From the NCBI GenBank assembly GCA_027604505.1, contig JADIIX010000040.1, forward strand, positions 1-64,000: a stretch of 64,000 nucleotides of DNA, read 5' to 3'. Origin of the DNA: Gonapodya sp. JEL0774. Its lineage: Eukaryota > Monoblepharomycota > Monoblepharidomycetes > Monoblepharidales > Gonapodyaceae. Under the pieces are notes generated by a model. That model was not told the origin of the DNA. It did no database searches and worked only from the letters and a program-made list of their open reading frames with translations. This document shows positions 1-11,900 of the stretch, one piece after another. The position numbers and the translations under genes were made by a program. The first letter of the stretch is position 1, and each line of letters opens with the position of its first letter.

Positions 1-152
1 TTCGTGGAGCACCGGTCGCTCATCGTTGCCTGCTTATCTCTGTCGCTCCCACCAATTGAACCGTCTGTCGATCCGCTCCCCCACAAACCTCACGTGTTCC
101 CACGCCAACAACACACACACTCACCACAAAACGCACGTCACCCCTCTCCCCA

Positions 153-551
153 GGTACGGCTCCCACGATCCCGACGCAAAATATCATGTTCGCGTTCGAC
201 GAAGTACGCAACGGCGTGGCTGCGCTGGTGGAATTGCGCAAGCAGCTGGAAAAGGTGGAGCACGAGCTCAAGATGGCCAACGTGAGGAAGCAGAACGTGT
301 TGCAGCACGGAGTGGGGATCGTGACGGGACAGAACGTGGACGCGATGACGGTGGGTGTGGTGGGGGAGGGGGTGGGGGAGGGGGGCGGGTGTATATTTGA
401 TGGGGATGGTAATGGAGAAGCGTGATTGACGTGTGAGCAAGCGGTTGAGGAGCTGACACCATTGTTTTTACCTCTGTTTGTGTGTATGTAGGTCAAGCGA
501 CCGGCGTCTGGTGTGCTGATGAACCCGCGGGACAAGAAGCAAAAACGGTAG
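153..551 (+). CDS. Unrecognised small coiled-coil nuclear protein (3' exons, 5' end off window or uncertain)
   Basis: Two exons are visible. The first runs from an acceptor near 152 (CCCCAG) to 350, the second from 492 to the TAG at 549-551, joined in phase 0 across a G-rich intron. The first exon reads through TIPTQNIMFAFDEVRNG into a heptad-like helix (VELRKQLEKVEHELKMANVR) predicted to form a coiled coil. The second encodes a short basic tail ending DKKQKR, a likely nuclear localisation signal. An internal ATG at 186 would give a 74-residue protein, but the frame is open upstream to the acceptor, so an earlier exon probably exists at or before the window edge. I do not recognise the family; a small subunit of a chromatin or RNA-processing complex would fit the shape but is only a guess. 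Confidence 0.5.
351..491 (+). other. G-rich intron with G-quadruplex potential
   Basis: The intron of the first gene starts GTGGGTGTGG and ends TATGTAG. Its first 40 bases (351-390) hold at least five runs of three to six G separated by one or two bases, on the sense strand, immediately next to the 5' splice site. This exceeds the usual four-tract G-quadruplex pattern. Whether it folds or affects splicing cannot be judged from sequence alone. Confidence 0.6.
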
Positions 552-1541
552 TGTGGTGTGTGGCAGGCGGCAGGCATCTTTTGGGGGACGTTGATGTGGC
601 CAATGGACACGTTGATTCTATTTTGGTTCTTGTCTATACCAGTAATTTTTTTTTTCTTTTTACCAATGTGATTGCATGTGCATGGAATACTTGTTGAGCG
701 AGGGAGAGCGGATGTGGATCGAGCAAGTGTGTTTTCGGTTCTTTTAGTACCTGGTGGCTGGTTGTATAAGTAGTGGTGGGTCGGTGACGTTGCGGGTCTC
801 CACGAGTGAAGGAGACGGGCATTGATGAAAAAGTGCACGATTCGATAATGCACATTTACTGTGTGAACAAAACTGGAATAGCAATCATGAAAGAGTTCTC
901 ATTGTGTATTATCACATTCTGTGGTTGAAGCTGTGAAGGAGAACTCTGATGGTCGATCACCATGAAGGGAGGAACAAGCGGAGTTTTTGTTTTATCAGCG
1001 ATTGCAGTGTGGCTCTGTCATGTGGCAACAACAGGGATTCGCATTGTTCAAAATGTTAGGGTCTTGACCCTTTGGACTGACGAGTTGGGTGTGGGGGGTT
1101 CCACTTGTACTTGGCGTGTTTTGTCCCTGTTCCCCACAAACCCAAACCCCAGATGAAAACAACGCTGAATCGCCAATGCTCATCAACCACACGCCATCGC
1201 TGTATTTCTGTGTTTATGCAGTCTCAAACATCACTGTAATAGCAAGTTGCGGATGGGTCTCTTTCTGACGGGACGGATACCTCTCATTCCTGCCCTCTCA
1301 CAACCCTAAACGGCGCTTTCTTTCGTTGAAACACGTTTAGGACTCATCCGCTTATCGCAGTCTCCTTTTCTCTGCTACCTATATCCACAATCATGACAAG
1401 CGGCCGAAAAGTAGGCCCGACGGATTGATTGGTCCTGGCTGTAGTACTTAACGCTCATCGTCCTTCCTCCCAAGATTCCACCACATCGCTGCAATCCTTC
1501 CTTCTTGTCTACTCAAACTCCAGACAAAACAATCAGCTGAC
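552..1541. other. Intergenic region without recognisable gene
   Basis: About 1 kb between the first gene and the permease. Short open frames on both strands lack coherent composition, splice continuity or any family resemblance. It should hold the 3' UTR of the first gene and the promoter and 5' UTR of the permease; the last 200 bases are pyrimidine-rich, as is common upstream of fungal start codons. Confidence 0.5.
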
Positions 1542-4141
1542 ATGTCAGAAAAGGAGGCAGTTCTCGATTCCTCGGAGCCCGATGTCCAATGGACCAAGGA
1601 CGAGGAGAAGTCCTTGGTCACCAAACTCGACTGGAAGATCATGCCCTTTGCCATGTTGCTCTTCACTTGCGCACTCCTCGAGTAAGTGCGCATTTCCACG
1701 GGCCCCGTTGTGCAGTCCTTGGAATCCATGTACACATTCGAGTGCGTGAAGCGATGAAGTGTGGGGAAACCTTGACCAATTGTCCCTTCCCCTTCCCTCC
1801 CACCATTTTTTCGGTCATTGAAATCTCCAGTCGAAACAACTACGGCAACGCGCGAGTTCTTTTCCAAAACACGGACAGGGGTATGGAACGCGAACTCGGA
1901 AGTACGTGTGAAAACCCCAATTCCTGCGCTCCAAACACTGCACCGAGCGAGCACTCACAAACCCAAACCACGCTCCCTCACCGGTCCTTACACACACCCC
2001 TCGCCCGAATTGCATCGAAACCCCACACAGTGGTCGGCTACGACTACCAACTCAGCGTCTCCCTCTTCTACATCACCTACGTCATCTTCGAAGTCCCCAG
2101 CAACATGCTCCTCAAGAAATTCACCCCACGCCTCTGGTTCACCCGCATCATGATCACCTGGGGTATTTGCTCGGGCTGCCAAGGGGCATGCAACAGCCTC
2201 GCCGGAATCATTGTGTGCCGCTTGCTCATTGGAGCCGCAGAAGCCAGTTTGCTCCCGGGGCTCATCTTCTGGATCGCCTTTTGGTACAAACCGTTTGAGA
2301 TCGCCACTCGTACGGCGCTCATTCACTGCAACATATCTATTGCCGGAGCGTTTACGGGATTGCTGGCGTACGGTGGGTGTAGTCGCTCCACCCCTGCGTC
2401 ACCTGTTGTTCGTGGCAAACGCTTGCTCCACCCTTCCCAGGTATCGGAAACCTGCACGAGGTTGGAGGCCTTTCCGCTTGGCGCTGGGTAGGTCTCGTGG
2501 TGTGGTTGTCCGTTTTTGGGGGGGTTTTGTCAGGTTTGCTCACCATCATTTGACGCCATTGACCAACCAACTCTCACAAAGGTCTTCATCGTGAGTGTAC
2601 AGATTTGAAATCTGATAATAGATAGCTCCAAAATTTGATTCTTATCTCCAACGTTGACCGCTCCAGCTGGAATGCATCCCTTCCTTCGTCTTGGGCGTCT
2701 TCACCTTCCTCTTCCTTCCCGACTACCCACAAACATGCAAATTCCTTGTGAGAATCACTCAAAAGTCTCCCCATATCTTTCGAAGGTTCCGTACTCGTCG
2801 ATCACTCACACGACCCCACATCACCCTTCTCCCACCCCGCGTGCCACTCTCGCCTGTCACAGAGTCCCCGCGAGAAGGAGGTCGCCATCCGCCGCCTACC
2901 TGCTACGGCTCCCTCTCACCTCGAAAAGAGTTTCGACGCCAGCCACTTCAGCGCCATCATCAGGGACCCAATGAACCTGCTCCACCCCATCTCGTACGGA
3001 ATCACCATTCTGCCGCAGTCATCCCTGTCCTACTTTTTGGTGCGTTGCGGTGTTGGCTGGTTGTGTGCGACGTGCGAAATTTTGAAGAGGGAAACTGACT
3101 CGGCCACCCGCCCCTGGAAAATACTGTGTTTCAAACATCATAGCCCACGATCTTGACCGGTATGGGATACACGGGGTCGAGTGAGTTCCCTTTTGGCTGT
3201 GTATCTGGAATCTCAAGAGTAACTGCGTCTCAATATACTTGTCCTCCTTTCCAATTGCATGTTCTAGCCAGTAACCTCATGAGTGCACCCCCCAAGTGAG
3301 TCCTCCTCCTCATTTCTGGGTGCAAAGTCTCGTCCCAACAGACCAAAATCTAACTCGTCCCACCGCACAGCGTTTGGGCAGGTTTCCTCGAAATCTTCGC
3401 CGGTTTCCACGGCGACTACCGGCAAGAGCGCGCCCTGCACATCGCGATCCCCTCCTTCTTTTCCATGCTCGGGTGGATCCTCATCCCGCTCGGTGGCAAG
3501 AATGGGTGGCCCGTGGGGCTGCGGTACTTCTTCGTGTTTTTCGCCACCACGGGGATCGCAGGTGAGCTTTCTCCGTCCGAGTCTCAAGCCCCTCGCGTGT
3601 CAAATAATGAATTAACCGTGCGGCTCTTCAAAGGTGCGCCCGGATGGTTCTCGTGGCGCCAAAACATGTTGGCAGGCAGCACCCAAAACGCGGTCGTGCT
3701 TGCTTGGGTGAACACCGTGTGCAACGCCTTGTGAGTCAGTCGCTTCGATCCGAATCAGTGCTTGTCCGCAAAACTGACTTGACGCGCTTTGCAACTTTGT
3801 GGTGTTGGCGTGGACTCTAGCGGTGCCGTCGCCCCGTTCTTGTTCCCAAGCTCCGCCGGTCCCAACTACGAGGTCGGAGGTGCGATTTGTGCCGCGTGCT
3901 GGGGTATATCGATTTTGGGGTGTGGATTGGTCTACTTGTGAATATTTTACCTCTGCGCATCACGCAATCCGACCAGGAGTGCTGACCTGTTGTGTTTGTT
4001 TGAACTTCACACAGATACGACCGTCACCGCCGGAAGCAAGGCTTCTACGATGCGATGGAGGAATCTTCGCGCAGGGATTTGGAGCGGCTGAATGAAATGT
4101 ATGCGCAGGCGGCTGAGAAGGAGAAGAGTGCGACGGTGTGA
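1542..4141 (+). CDS. Major facilitator permease, anion:cation symporter (allantoate permease-like) family
   Basis: Probable plasma-membrane importer of organic anions (the fungal Dal5/Tna1/Seo1 group carries allantoate, nicotinate, vitamins and similar compounds); the actual substrate is unknown. The ATG at 1542 opens MSEKEAVLDSSEPDVQWTKD, followed by a typical pre-TM1 segment (LVTKLDWKIMPFAMLLF). Family hallmarks appear in order over about ten exons: RNNYGNAR, YITYVIFEVPSNMLLKKF (TM2), IVCRLLIGAAEASLLPGL (TM4), FLFLPDYPQTCKFL before the central loop, then SGMG-like TILTGMGYTG, SNLMSAPP, and the last helices WFSWRQNMLAGSTQNAV and GAICAACWGISILGCG. The C-terminal exon has the usual RHRRKQ-type basic turn and a hydrophilic tail. 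Introns are about 50-150 nt. Between NAR and the following helix there are a few extra residues compared with the family, so one exon edge there is uncertain. Confidence 0.9.
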
Positions 4142-4370
4142 ATGGATGTGGTGCAAGACGTCAACCTGAACTCGTTGTGATACATACTGGCGAGATTGTT
4201 CATTCTAGTTTTGAATTTATGACAATTTCTATACGTGGACACAATTCTGAGTGAAATTGCCGCGCGTGCGTGCTGCAGTTGGGCCCTGTGGTGCATGCTG
4301 ACAGTCCCAGCTGGTGTGGAGTCGGAGAATTTTGCCGAATGCAGACATTTGATATTACTCTTCCCAACCA

Positions 4371-5749
4371 TGGCGACGCGCTCACGAACACTCTTGTTCC
4401 TACAATATCGCAACTCGTTTGCCCGCACGACACAAAAGTCAGCACCCGTTGGCCCAGACACCTCCGACAAAGCCTCGTTACTTGCGAATGGGGAGGGATT
4501 CGTGGTCGAGATGTCGGTGTTGCCGCCCAAGTGGGTGGACATCGTCGAGGAGGTCGAAGAGAGGATGGATGCCATCAAGCGTAAACGTGAGTGAATTGTT
4601 CTCAGCGGTTGCGCTCGCCTGCTCGAGACCTTCTGACACACTGGTCGATCGGACTGCACTATTTGCATACGTTCAAGTCACCGACCTGCAACAATTGCAC
4701 AAGAAGTCTTTGTTACCTGGATTTGATGACAGAAGAGCAGAAGAGCTGAGCATAAAGAACCTGACCCAGGACATCACAGACGTGAGTTTTGAGAGATCGC
4801 CAGTTCCCTACTCAGTTTCTCACCTCAAGCTCCCTGCTATGGGATGGTCCGAAATTCCAAGAGATTCCAAGACTGCCAAAGAATGATAAAGCACGTGCAA
4901 GCAGAAACCCAGGCCTCGGGCCACTCAAAACACACCGCCGCGTTTTCTCGTAACATCCAGACCTCCCTCGCAACCAAATTACAGGAGCTTACAGGCCAAT
5001 TTCGGAAAGCACAATCAAGTTATCTCCAGAGTATGCTCATGTAGTCTCCGATGCTTCCGTTCGGTTGTCCTAGTTACATTTGAGCGTCTACGCGTTCCAG
5101 AACTCCGAGGCCACGAGACCACCCGGCGAGATATGTTTTCAATGGCTGGAGACAGCATAGAAAGTCAAAATGACGATGACTTTAATGATGGTGTAGGTGG
5201 TTGTTTTTGAAATACCTTTAAGAAGCAAGACTGACAAAACGAATTCCCCATCCGCACACACAATTATTGTTTGGTGTCCGTACGACGCTCCGCTATCTCC
5301 AGGGACTTACTGACGACCAACTTGCCGTCATTGAATCTAATGAAGCCGCAATCACTCAACGCGAAAAGGAGATTAACCACATCGCGAAATCAATCCACAC
5401 TTTGGCGGAGATATTCCGTGACATGCAGACTATGGTGATTGACCAGGGAACTATGCTCGATAGGATTGACTATAATATTGAACAAACGGCACTCTACACG
5501 GAGGAAGCGGTGGTGGAGCTGAATAAGGTGAGGAGACTGCTTTACGTGTTCACCAGCGAGGACACAACAAGAACTGAAGTTCCTCGACAGGGCGCAAAAT
5601 ACCAAAAAAGCACACGAACTAAACTCTTCATTATCCTTCTGTCCATTCTTGTTCTTATCATGCTGGTGGTTTTGATTTTCAAACCTCGAAAGAGTTCTCA
5701 GTCTTCGACGACTCCATCTGGTCAAACTGGCACCAACAAACTCTTGTAA
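4371..5749 (+). CDS. TLG2: Tlg2/syntaxin-16 type t-SNARE
   Basis: Qa-SNARE of the trans-Golgi network and endosomes, needed for endosome-to-Golgi retrieval. The ATG at 4371 opens MATRSRTLLFLQYRNSFART, the characteristic Tlg2/syntaxin-16 N-peptide that binds the SM protein Vps45. A following exon carries the Habc helices (LQQLHKKSLLPGFDD, then RFQDCQRMIKHVQAE). The last exon (from about 5303) has the SNARE motif with the zero-layer glutamine in IFRDMQTMVIDQG and ends in a single transmembrane anchor (KLFIILLSILVLIMLVVLIF) plus a longer Ser/Thr-rich tail than is usual. Introns inferred near 4589-4677, 4782-4861, 5033-5099 and 5191-5302. It is convergent with UTP20, 213 bp apart. Confidence 0.92.
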
Positions 5750-5962
5750 CCCATCCTGATCGGCGAGGTTATATACCAGTTATCACATTACCCCGTATTT
5801 GTTGCACGTACCGTTTGAGATGCATAGTACTATATTGTAACCGGCTTTTTGCAATCGAACGGGAGCACACGGAATACTTTTTGCGTATTATCATGATACA
5901 TAGTTCTGGTTCTGTACATATATAATGGCGAACATGCAACTTGCCAGGTGGTACGTGGGTTA

Positions 5963-8900
5963 TCAACGATATACAAGTTTCATTTGTTTGTGTTCCTCCA
6001 CTTTCCGTTTCTTGTGGGCTTTCTTCTTCAAACCCGCCTCGATTTTTCTCTTTGCTGCAATTTGTGGTCTTGCTACGGTATCCAAGTCCTTTTGTGCTTT
6101 GCGTTCTTGTCGAACCCGCAAAGAGGCGGCGTGCACGGTATTGTAGGCCTCAAGATAGGCATCAGTGCCAGAGAACTTCTGATATGTCTCCAGGGTCTCT
6201 TGCGCCAAAAGTTTGAGGTCATCTGGGCGCAGAAAAGGGAAGTGTGCGTGCGTTCAAAGTCATCCCTCAGTTGATTAGAAACTACAACGTACCAGCGTTA
6301 CGTTCTGTTTCATCCACCACCACACGGTATGCCGTAGCAATCATGGTCGGAAGATGGCGTACAAGTACATCCTTCGGCAAGAACGCAGAAATGGCACCGT
6401 AAAACTTGAATATGATGGTCCGCTAAATGTTGAACCATGTATCACTGACACAAACCACGAATACTTCATAAAGAGAACAGTAAGCTTACGGCATTCTGCA
6501 TTTTTGTACGAGTTCGTTCGGTTCTCGCTATATACGCCACTTTTCTGATAAGCCAGGTCAGTGGGTGGCTATGTGTAGTTCCGGTGTGATCGTCGCTTTC
6601 ATCCCCGGACTCGATGTTAACGGTCGTGAGAGATTCAAGATTATGCAACCTCTTCGCGACATAAACAATGTTTTGGAGAAGCAACGATTTGAGATCTTCT
6701 GTCATTTCTGTTGCTTCCAATTGAATGCACATTGCTTTGGCCAAGTCGACCGCACTTGCAGGATTTTGCAGAATCGATGCTTGCTGGGAGGAATCCTCAA
6801 ATGTGCCAGAACTGGGATCAACTGCCCCGAAGTACATGCCCCATAATCTCGACGTGAGGGTCCGAATCCATGAGTGGGGATGAACCGCAAATTCTTTCGC
6901 CATCATCCACATCTGGACTGAGTCTGACGCAGAGATATACCTCGGATGTTGTGATAGTACCTTTGAGAAGGCGTTTAAAACATAATAGTCCAACTCCCAC
7001 GTTCTTGAAATCTCTTCGCCGCTTTCATCTCTCCACCTGGAAGACTGTAACGAGGAACTGAAGGAAGCGAGAAGTTCCGGGACATGCTTCGCTGTCATCA
7101 AAGAACTGCTCTCAATTATGATACCGTACACCTGTGCGGCCGTCCGCCGAAGGCGAAGTTTTGAAGTTCCCGCGAACCACTTCTTGACCAGAGTAAGAAG
7201 CCGGTCGCCACTCGGCTGCCCTTCAAAACATTTCTGAAGTACCTTTTTCGTAAGTTCCCCTGCCGCTCTCCGGCATTGCCGAGACTCGTCGTTCACGATG
7301 ACAACTACGAGCGCCAGGAACACTCCTTCTGCAAACTCCAGCAAAACTGACACCGGGAACTTTTGAAAAACAACTGTCAACATCTCAAGTACAGAATTTC
7401 GTCCAGCTTCGAATTCGTACGACAGGTTCTGGATCAAAAAATCCATTTGCTTTCTCAATCGTCCCGTGCCCTGTGGATAGTCCAAGAGAAATTGCAGCCA
7501 AGTACTCCGAGAGAGATCCCGCGTTTCGGAACTTTGACTCGTAATGAGCAGCTGAGCAATGGAGTCCATTATATCATACATGTCCTCGTTGACAATCTTC
7601 CTCGTCATGATGGCTCTGAGTACACCAAAGGTGGTGGATCTTGACTCCAATTGATCAAGCTCGGGCTTCACAACCTTCAATATCGCCGCCAGCTGTTTTT
7701 CTGTGATTGTTACGTCCGGGCGATCACGAAGAACGACGGTGATAAGCTTTAAGATTGCCTGATTGAGCTCGGCGTCCGCATTTGCTGAGGCTGCAAGCAA
7801 CTCAAACACCTTCCTGAGAATGACAGGCATGGTCGCTGAGATTCCCGCGATGTTTGATCCACAGACTAAGCTTAGTACTTTAAGGGCCTCCGCAACAACT
7901 TCCAAACTTCTGGAGTACAAACACTCGCCGACTGTTCCCACAAGTGGTGCAATCATTCCCCTGGTATTCTCATCTGTCAGGTCGATCCGGTGACGCCGTA
8001 AGCCAGAAAAGAGGAGCGAGAGACCGAATTTGGTGAATCGATGGGCGTTTGTTGCGAAGTGAGAAATCGGTCCAAGGGCATCCTTTGCTCGGAGCTGAAC
8101 AAGAAAATTCTCCTCGGCCAAAGTCTTCTTCTTTGACATTATTTGTGCGACCTTCGAAAGCGGAAGTGACTCTGTGAGCAATCCATGGATGAAAATCAAA
8201 AAATCTGCCGTCGCAACATCTGCATTCAGAGCAAGTCCAGCGGAGATACGTCTCAGAACTTCGTCAACCTTGCTCATGGATTTCGCTTTGTCTGTTTCAA
8301 CCATTATCCGCTTTAAAGGAACAAGTAGGTCTCCTACCCTCGTGAAGCGAATGACTTTGGTGAGGGTTTCAAGTGTTTCGAAGCTCTTGTGAGATTTCAT
8401 CTCCTTTGTTTTGCCCGCCAACTCTTTAATCTCCTTTTCATCTGCAACATCTCCGAAGATGTCGTCGATCAATATCGGCACAAGTTCTTCCAGACAATAA
8501 TCGATATCTCCAATTTTAAGATTCGGAGCCATGTTTGCGATGAGCGAGTTAACAGTGTAAGTCATCACATGCTTCTGATATCCCCTATTTAGTGAAGTTT
8601 TGAGTTGCACAATGACGAAAGAGAGGTAATCTGGGCCAAGGAGTTCTAGAATCTTTGAGAGAGTCTCTCTTGTGCTATCCCTGGCACTTTGCATCCTACT
8701 CCGAAGGAGGACACATAAATTGAGGAGAAGCTGTGGTAGTTGTGATCGCAGTGTTTCTGGTGGCAATCGTTTCAAGAGCTTCGCGATGGCTAAAGCGATT
8801 GGTACACGAATACTGACTGTCTCGTCATCCTCTTGCTTGAGATATTTATACAACCCCGGAAGAAGTTTCTCCAAAACGACTGAAAAAATATGTTCAGATT

Positions 8901-11900
8901 GCTCCACTCCTCGGCGTGTCCGGTTTTCTTTGTCTGCCTTGCTATCCACGAGATCAATATCTTCATCATCGTCGTCAGATTCAGCAACTTCAGGGTGTTC
9001 GATCAAGGCGGCAGCACTCGAAACTTTCAATTCAACACTCGTTGCTCCACATACTTCGAAGTGGAACCCATCGAGAATTGAGCTTAGAAGGCGAATCAAA
9101 ACCTTGCTAAGCTCCTCGTGCCGTACCAGACCGGCAAGAACAATTCTCACTAAACTGTAGTAAGCACCCCAGCTCAATTGAGTGGACAAAATTCCAAGCG
9201 CAGCGATGGCCTCATTGATCAAATGATGATCCGTGACGCGATCCGATTCGAACACAATATGACTAATCAAAGGCACAAACACACCGGCAATTGTGTTAGA
9301 ACGAATATCGTCATTCACACAATGCTCTGCCAGCCGTCGCATCGCTCGAACCCGCCGATGAACTTGAAGGTGTTGAAGGTTGTTAAAAACATTGGCCTCC
9401 TCGTCTTCGCCCGCCAATAGGGGCACCATCTCCCGAAAGTGTTCATCTGTTGGAAAGGATTTCACCATCTCACTCAACACCGTCAACAGCTCCTGTCGAA
9501 CACCGATGCTCCGATTCTTCATGCCCCGTTTGATGGCAGGATATATAACAAACGAGATCTGCTCCATAAACTTGGGTGCCTCTGCGCTTTCACCTCCTCT
9601 CTCGGACGCCACTCGGCGAATAAAGGTAATCAGACCGTTAGAAGACGCCGTCCGGACGGCATACTCGTCGGCATCCTGAATATCGTAGATCAAATGATGC
9701 AAGAGTGGGAGAACACGCATAGGATCCAGTTCTTTGAGCAAGGTATTGTTGATTTCGGCAAATGCGTTGAACTTTCGAGCGAAGTCGATTTCATCCAAGC
9801 GCTTGTGTGACACAGCATTAAGATCCGAAATAACCGATGCGATTGCTTGGAGGGAGGAATCAATCTTTGCAAAAGCCTGGAATATTCCATCTAGTTCGGA
9901 ACGACACGCTCTGTCACGTAGTGTGGACAGGAGCCGTGATGCGATCCCATAAAGTCTGCTTTCCGTGATGTCCCCAACAACGATTGCGTGAAGATGAGGT
10001 ACAAAAGATCTAATAACAAGAAGGATCTTTGCTTTAGTTTGATGATCGATGACCTTCGTCGACTTCTTGAGTGATGGTAAGAGCAAATCCACGAGCTTGG
10101 TGGCACTGTATGTGTCCGTAACAAATGCAGCCAATCGCGCCAGAATATCTATGGTTCTGCGGAAGATATTCGCAGATTCCCCCGGAACTCGAGAACCCGA
10201 GATCTCCTCCAAGAGGTTGTCAATGTTCCTCAAAATATGCGGTACACAAGGCTGGATCGAGAATCTGACATTGAATTCTGTAGTTTCTGCCGCACTCTGA
10301 GATTCTTGTGCCGCCAGAAGATCTTCGATTACCGACAGTACGGTGACTGTTACCTTCGTGGCAACTTTCTTAGCAGACAGTAAGCCGAACAGTTTGGGAA
10401 GCAGTTGATGATCGAAATCCGTCAGATACTTCAGGTACGGTGGATTGCTGGCCCACGTAGCGAAAAGTAGCAAAAGGGCTGTCGGTGCTTGCGTGTTCTC
10501 TGATTCCAAACGAGGAATCTTTTCTGCGAGAGAGATCCGAAACAACTCCCCTACCAGAGGTGCGAACGGCAGGTCTAAGCCGATGGCAAAAATTTCACCA
10601 AATCGCCGCAACACTTGTTGACGGAGGATTCGTATATGCTTCGTACTCGACTGTTCACGGTTCAAATCATCCGAAGTTGTGCCATCTGCATCGAGTGTAT
10701 CAGCCGGTTCCGCGTCCTCGGCAGACATGGATTCCGTTACCCCGTGACTTCCCTCGATCATCGTCTCCGCGCGATTCAAAACATATAAAAGAATTTCACA
10801 CAAGAAAGGCAGAAAGGGTTCAGCAAGATGCCGCAACTGGCGGATGAAGTCTTCAATATTGTGGAGCAGCCCGAGTATTCTCGGCATTGGAATTTTATCC
10901 ATCGCTTCGTGACCCGCTCTATTTGCCGAAACAAATCCGGAAGCTGGCATTGCGGGAGGTGGCTTATCCCTTGGATAGTGCAAAATAGAAAGTAGGTCCC
11001 CGAATGTTTCGGTCATTAGCGATAAAAAACGACTTCGGTCTTGCTGTCGGCATTGTGCAAGGAAGGCAAATATTGCCAATCTCCGCGTTTTGAGTCCAGC
11101 TTTCGCTGTGTCTTTTCCTCGCCGTGTGACAAGCTTCCCATACAGAATGCGAGTAAGAATGTCCATAAACTGGTCCTTTTCGGACTCGTGAATTATAGCG
11201 CTGTCAATCTCCTCCCAATTCAAAAGCGAGAGCTGATTGCGGAATTTGGAATCGTCGATGACCGCATAAAGTGCCTCCCGATAAGTCGCCATGAAGCCGT
11301 ATTTCCAATTCTCCAAGCACTTGAGTGCGAGATCCTGAATCTTCTGATCTCCTTTGGTAAGTAACTTCATGAAGCAACCATGTAACTCCGATGATCTGTG
11401 GATGCGCTCTGGGTGTCTGAATTTGCTCAACAATGTCAAGTACTGCAGTAGTCTATCACGCTTCGCCTTCGAGGATGGAGGGGGCAAAAGCGATGATCCA
11501 CCATCAAAACCATTGGAATGGTTCTCACGATTCGTTTCGGTTTCACGATCCAAGAAGTCCTTCACAATGAATTGCAAAAACACTATTACGAGGTCACGAC
11601 TTCGCTGTTCGACCAAAGCTGGGGTATCTTCCAAGGCCTTCAAAAGCTGCAAATAGTAGAACCATGCGTCCAACGTACGCTCGGGTTCCGTAGTGGACTG
11701 CAGTGAGATGTGACAAATTACCACGGGCGTTCAATGCGATAAGCAAGGATGTTAGCACTCACCGCAATCAACAGTGATTGCAACACAGACCCATTATTGT
11801 TAAAAAGGTTTTCGCTTGCCCTCTGAGCATCTTGCACTTTCCTCATAGCCCACGTATCCAGAGCCAGCTCCGGGAAGTCTCCTTGAAGCTTTCGAGATGT

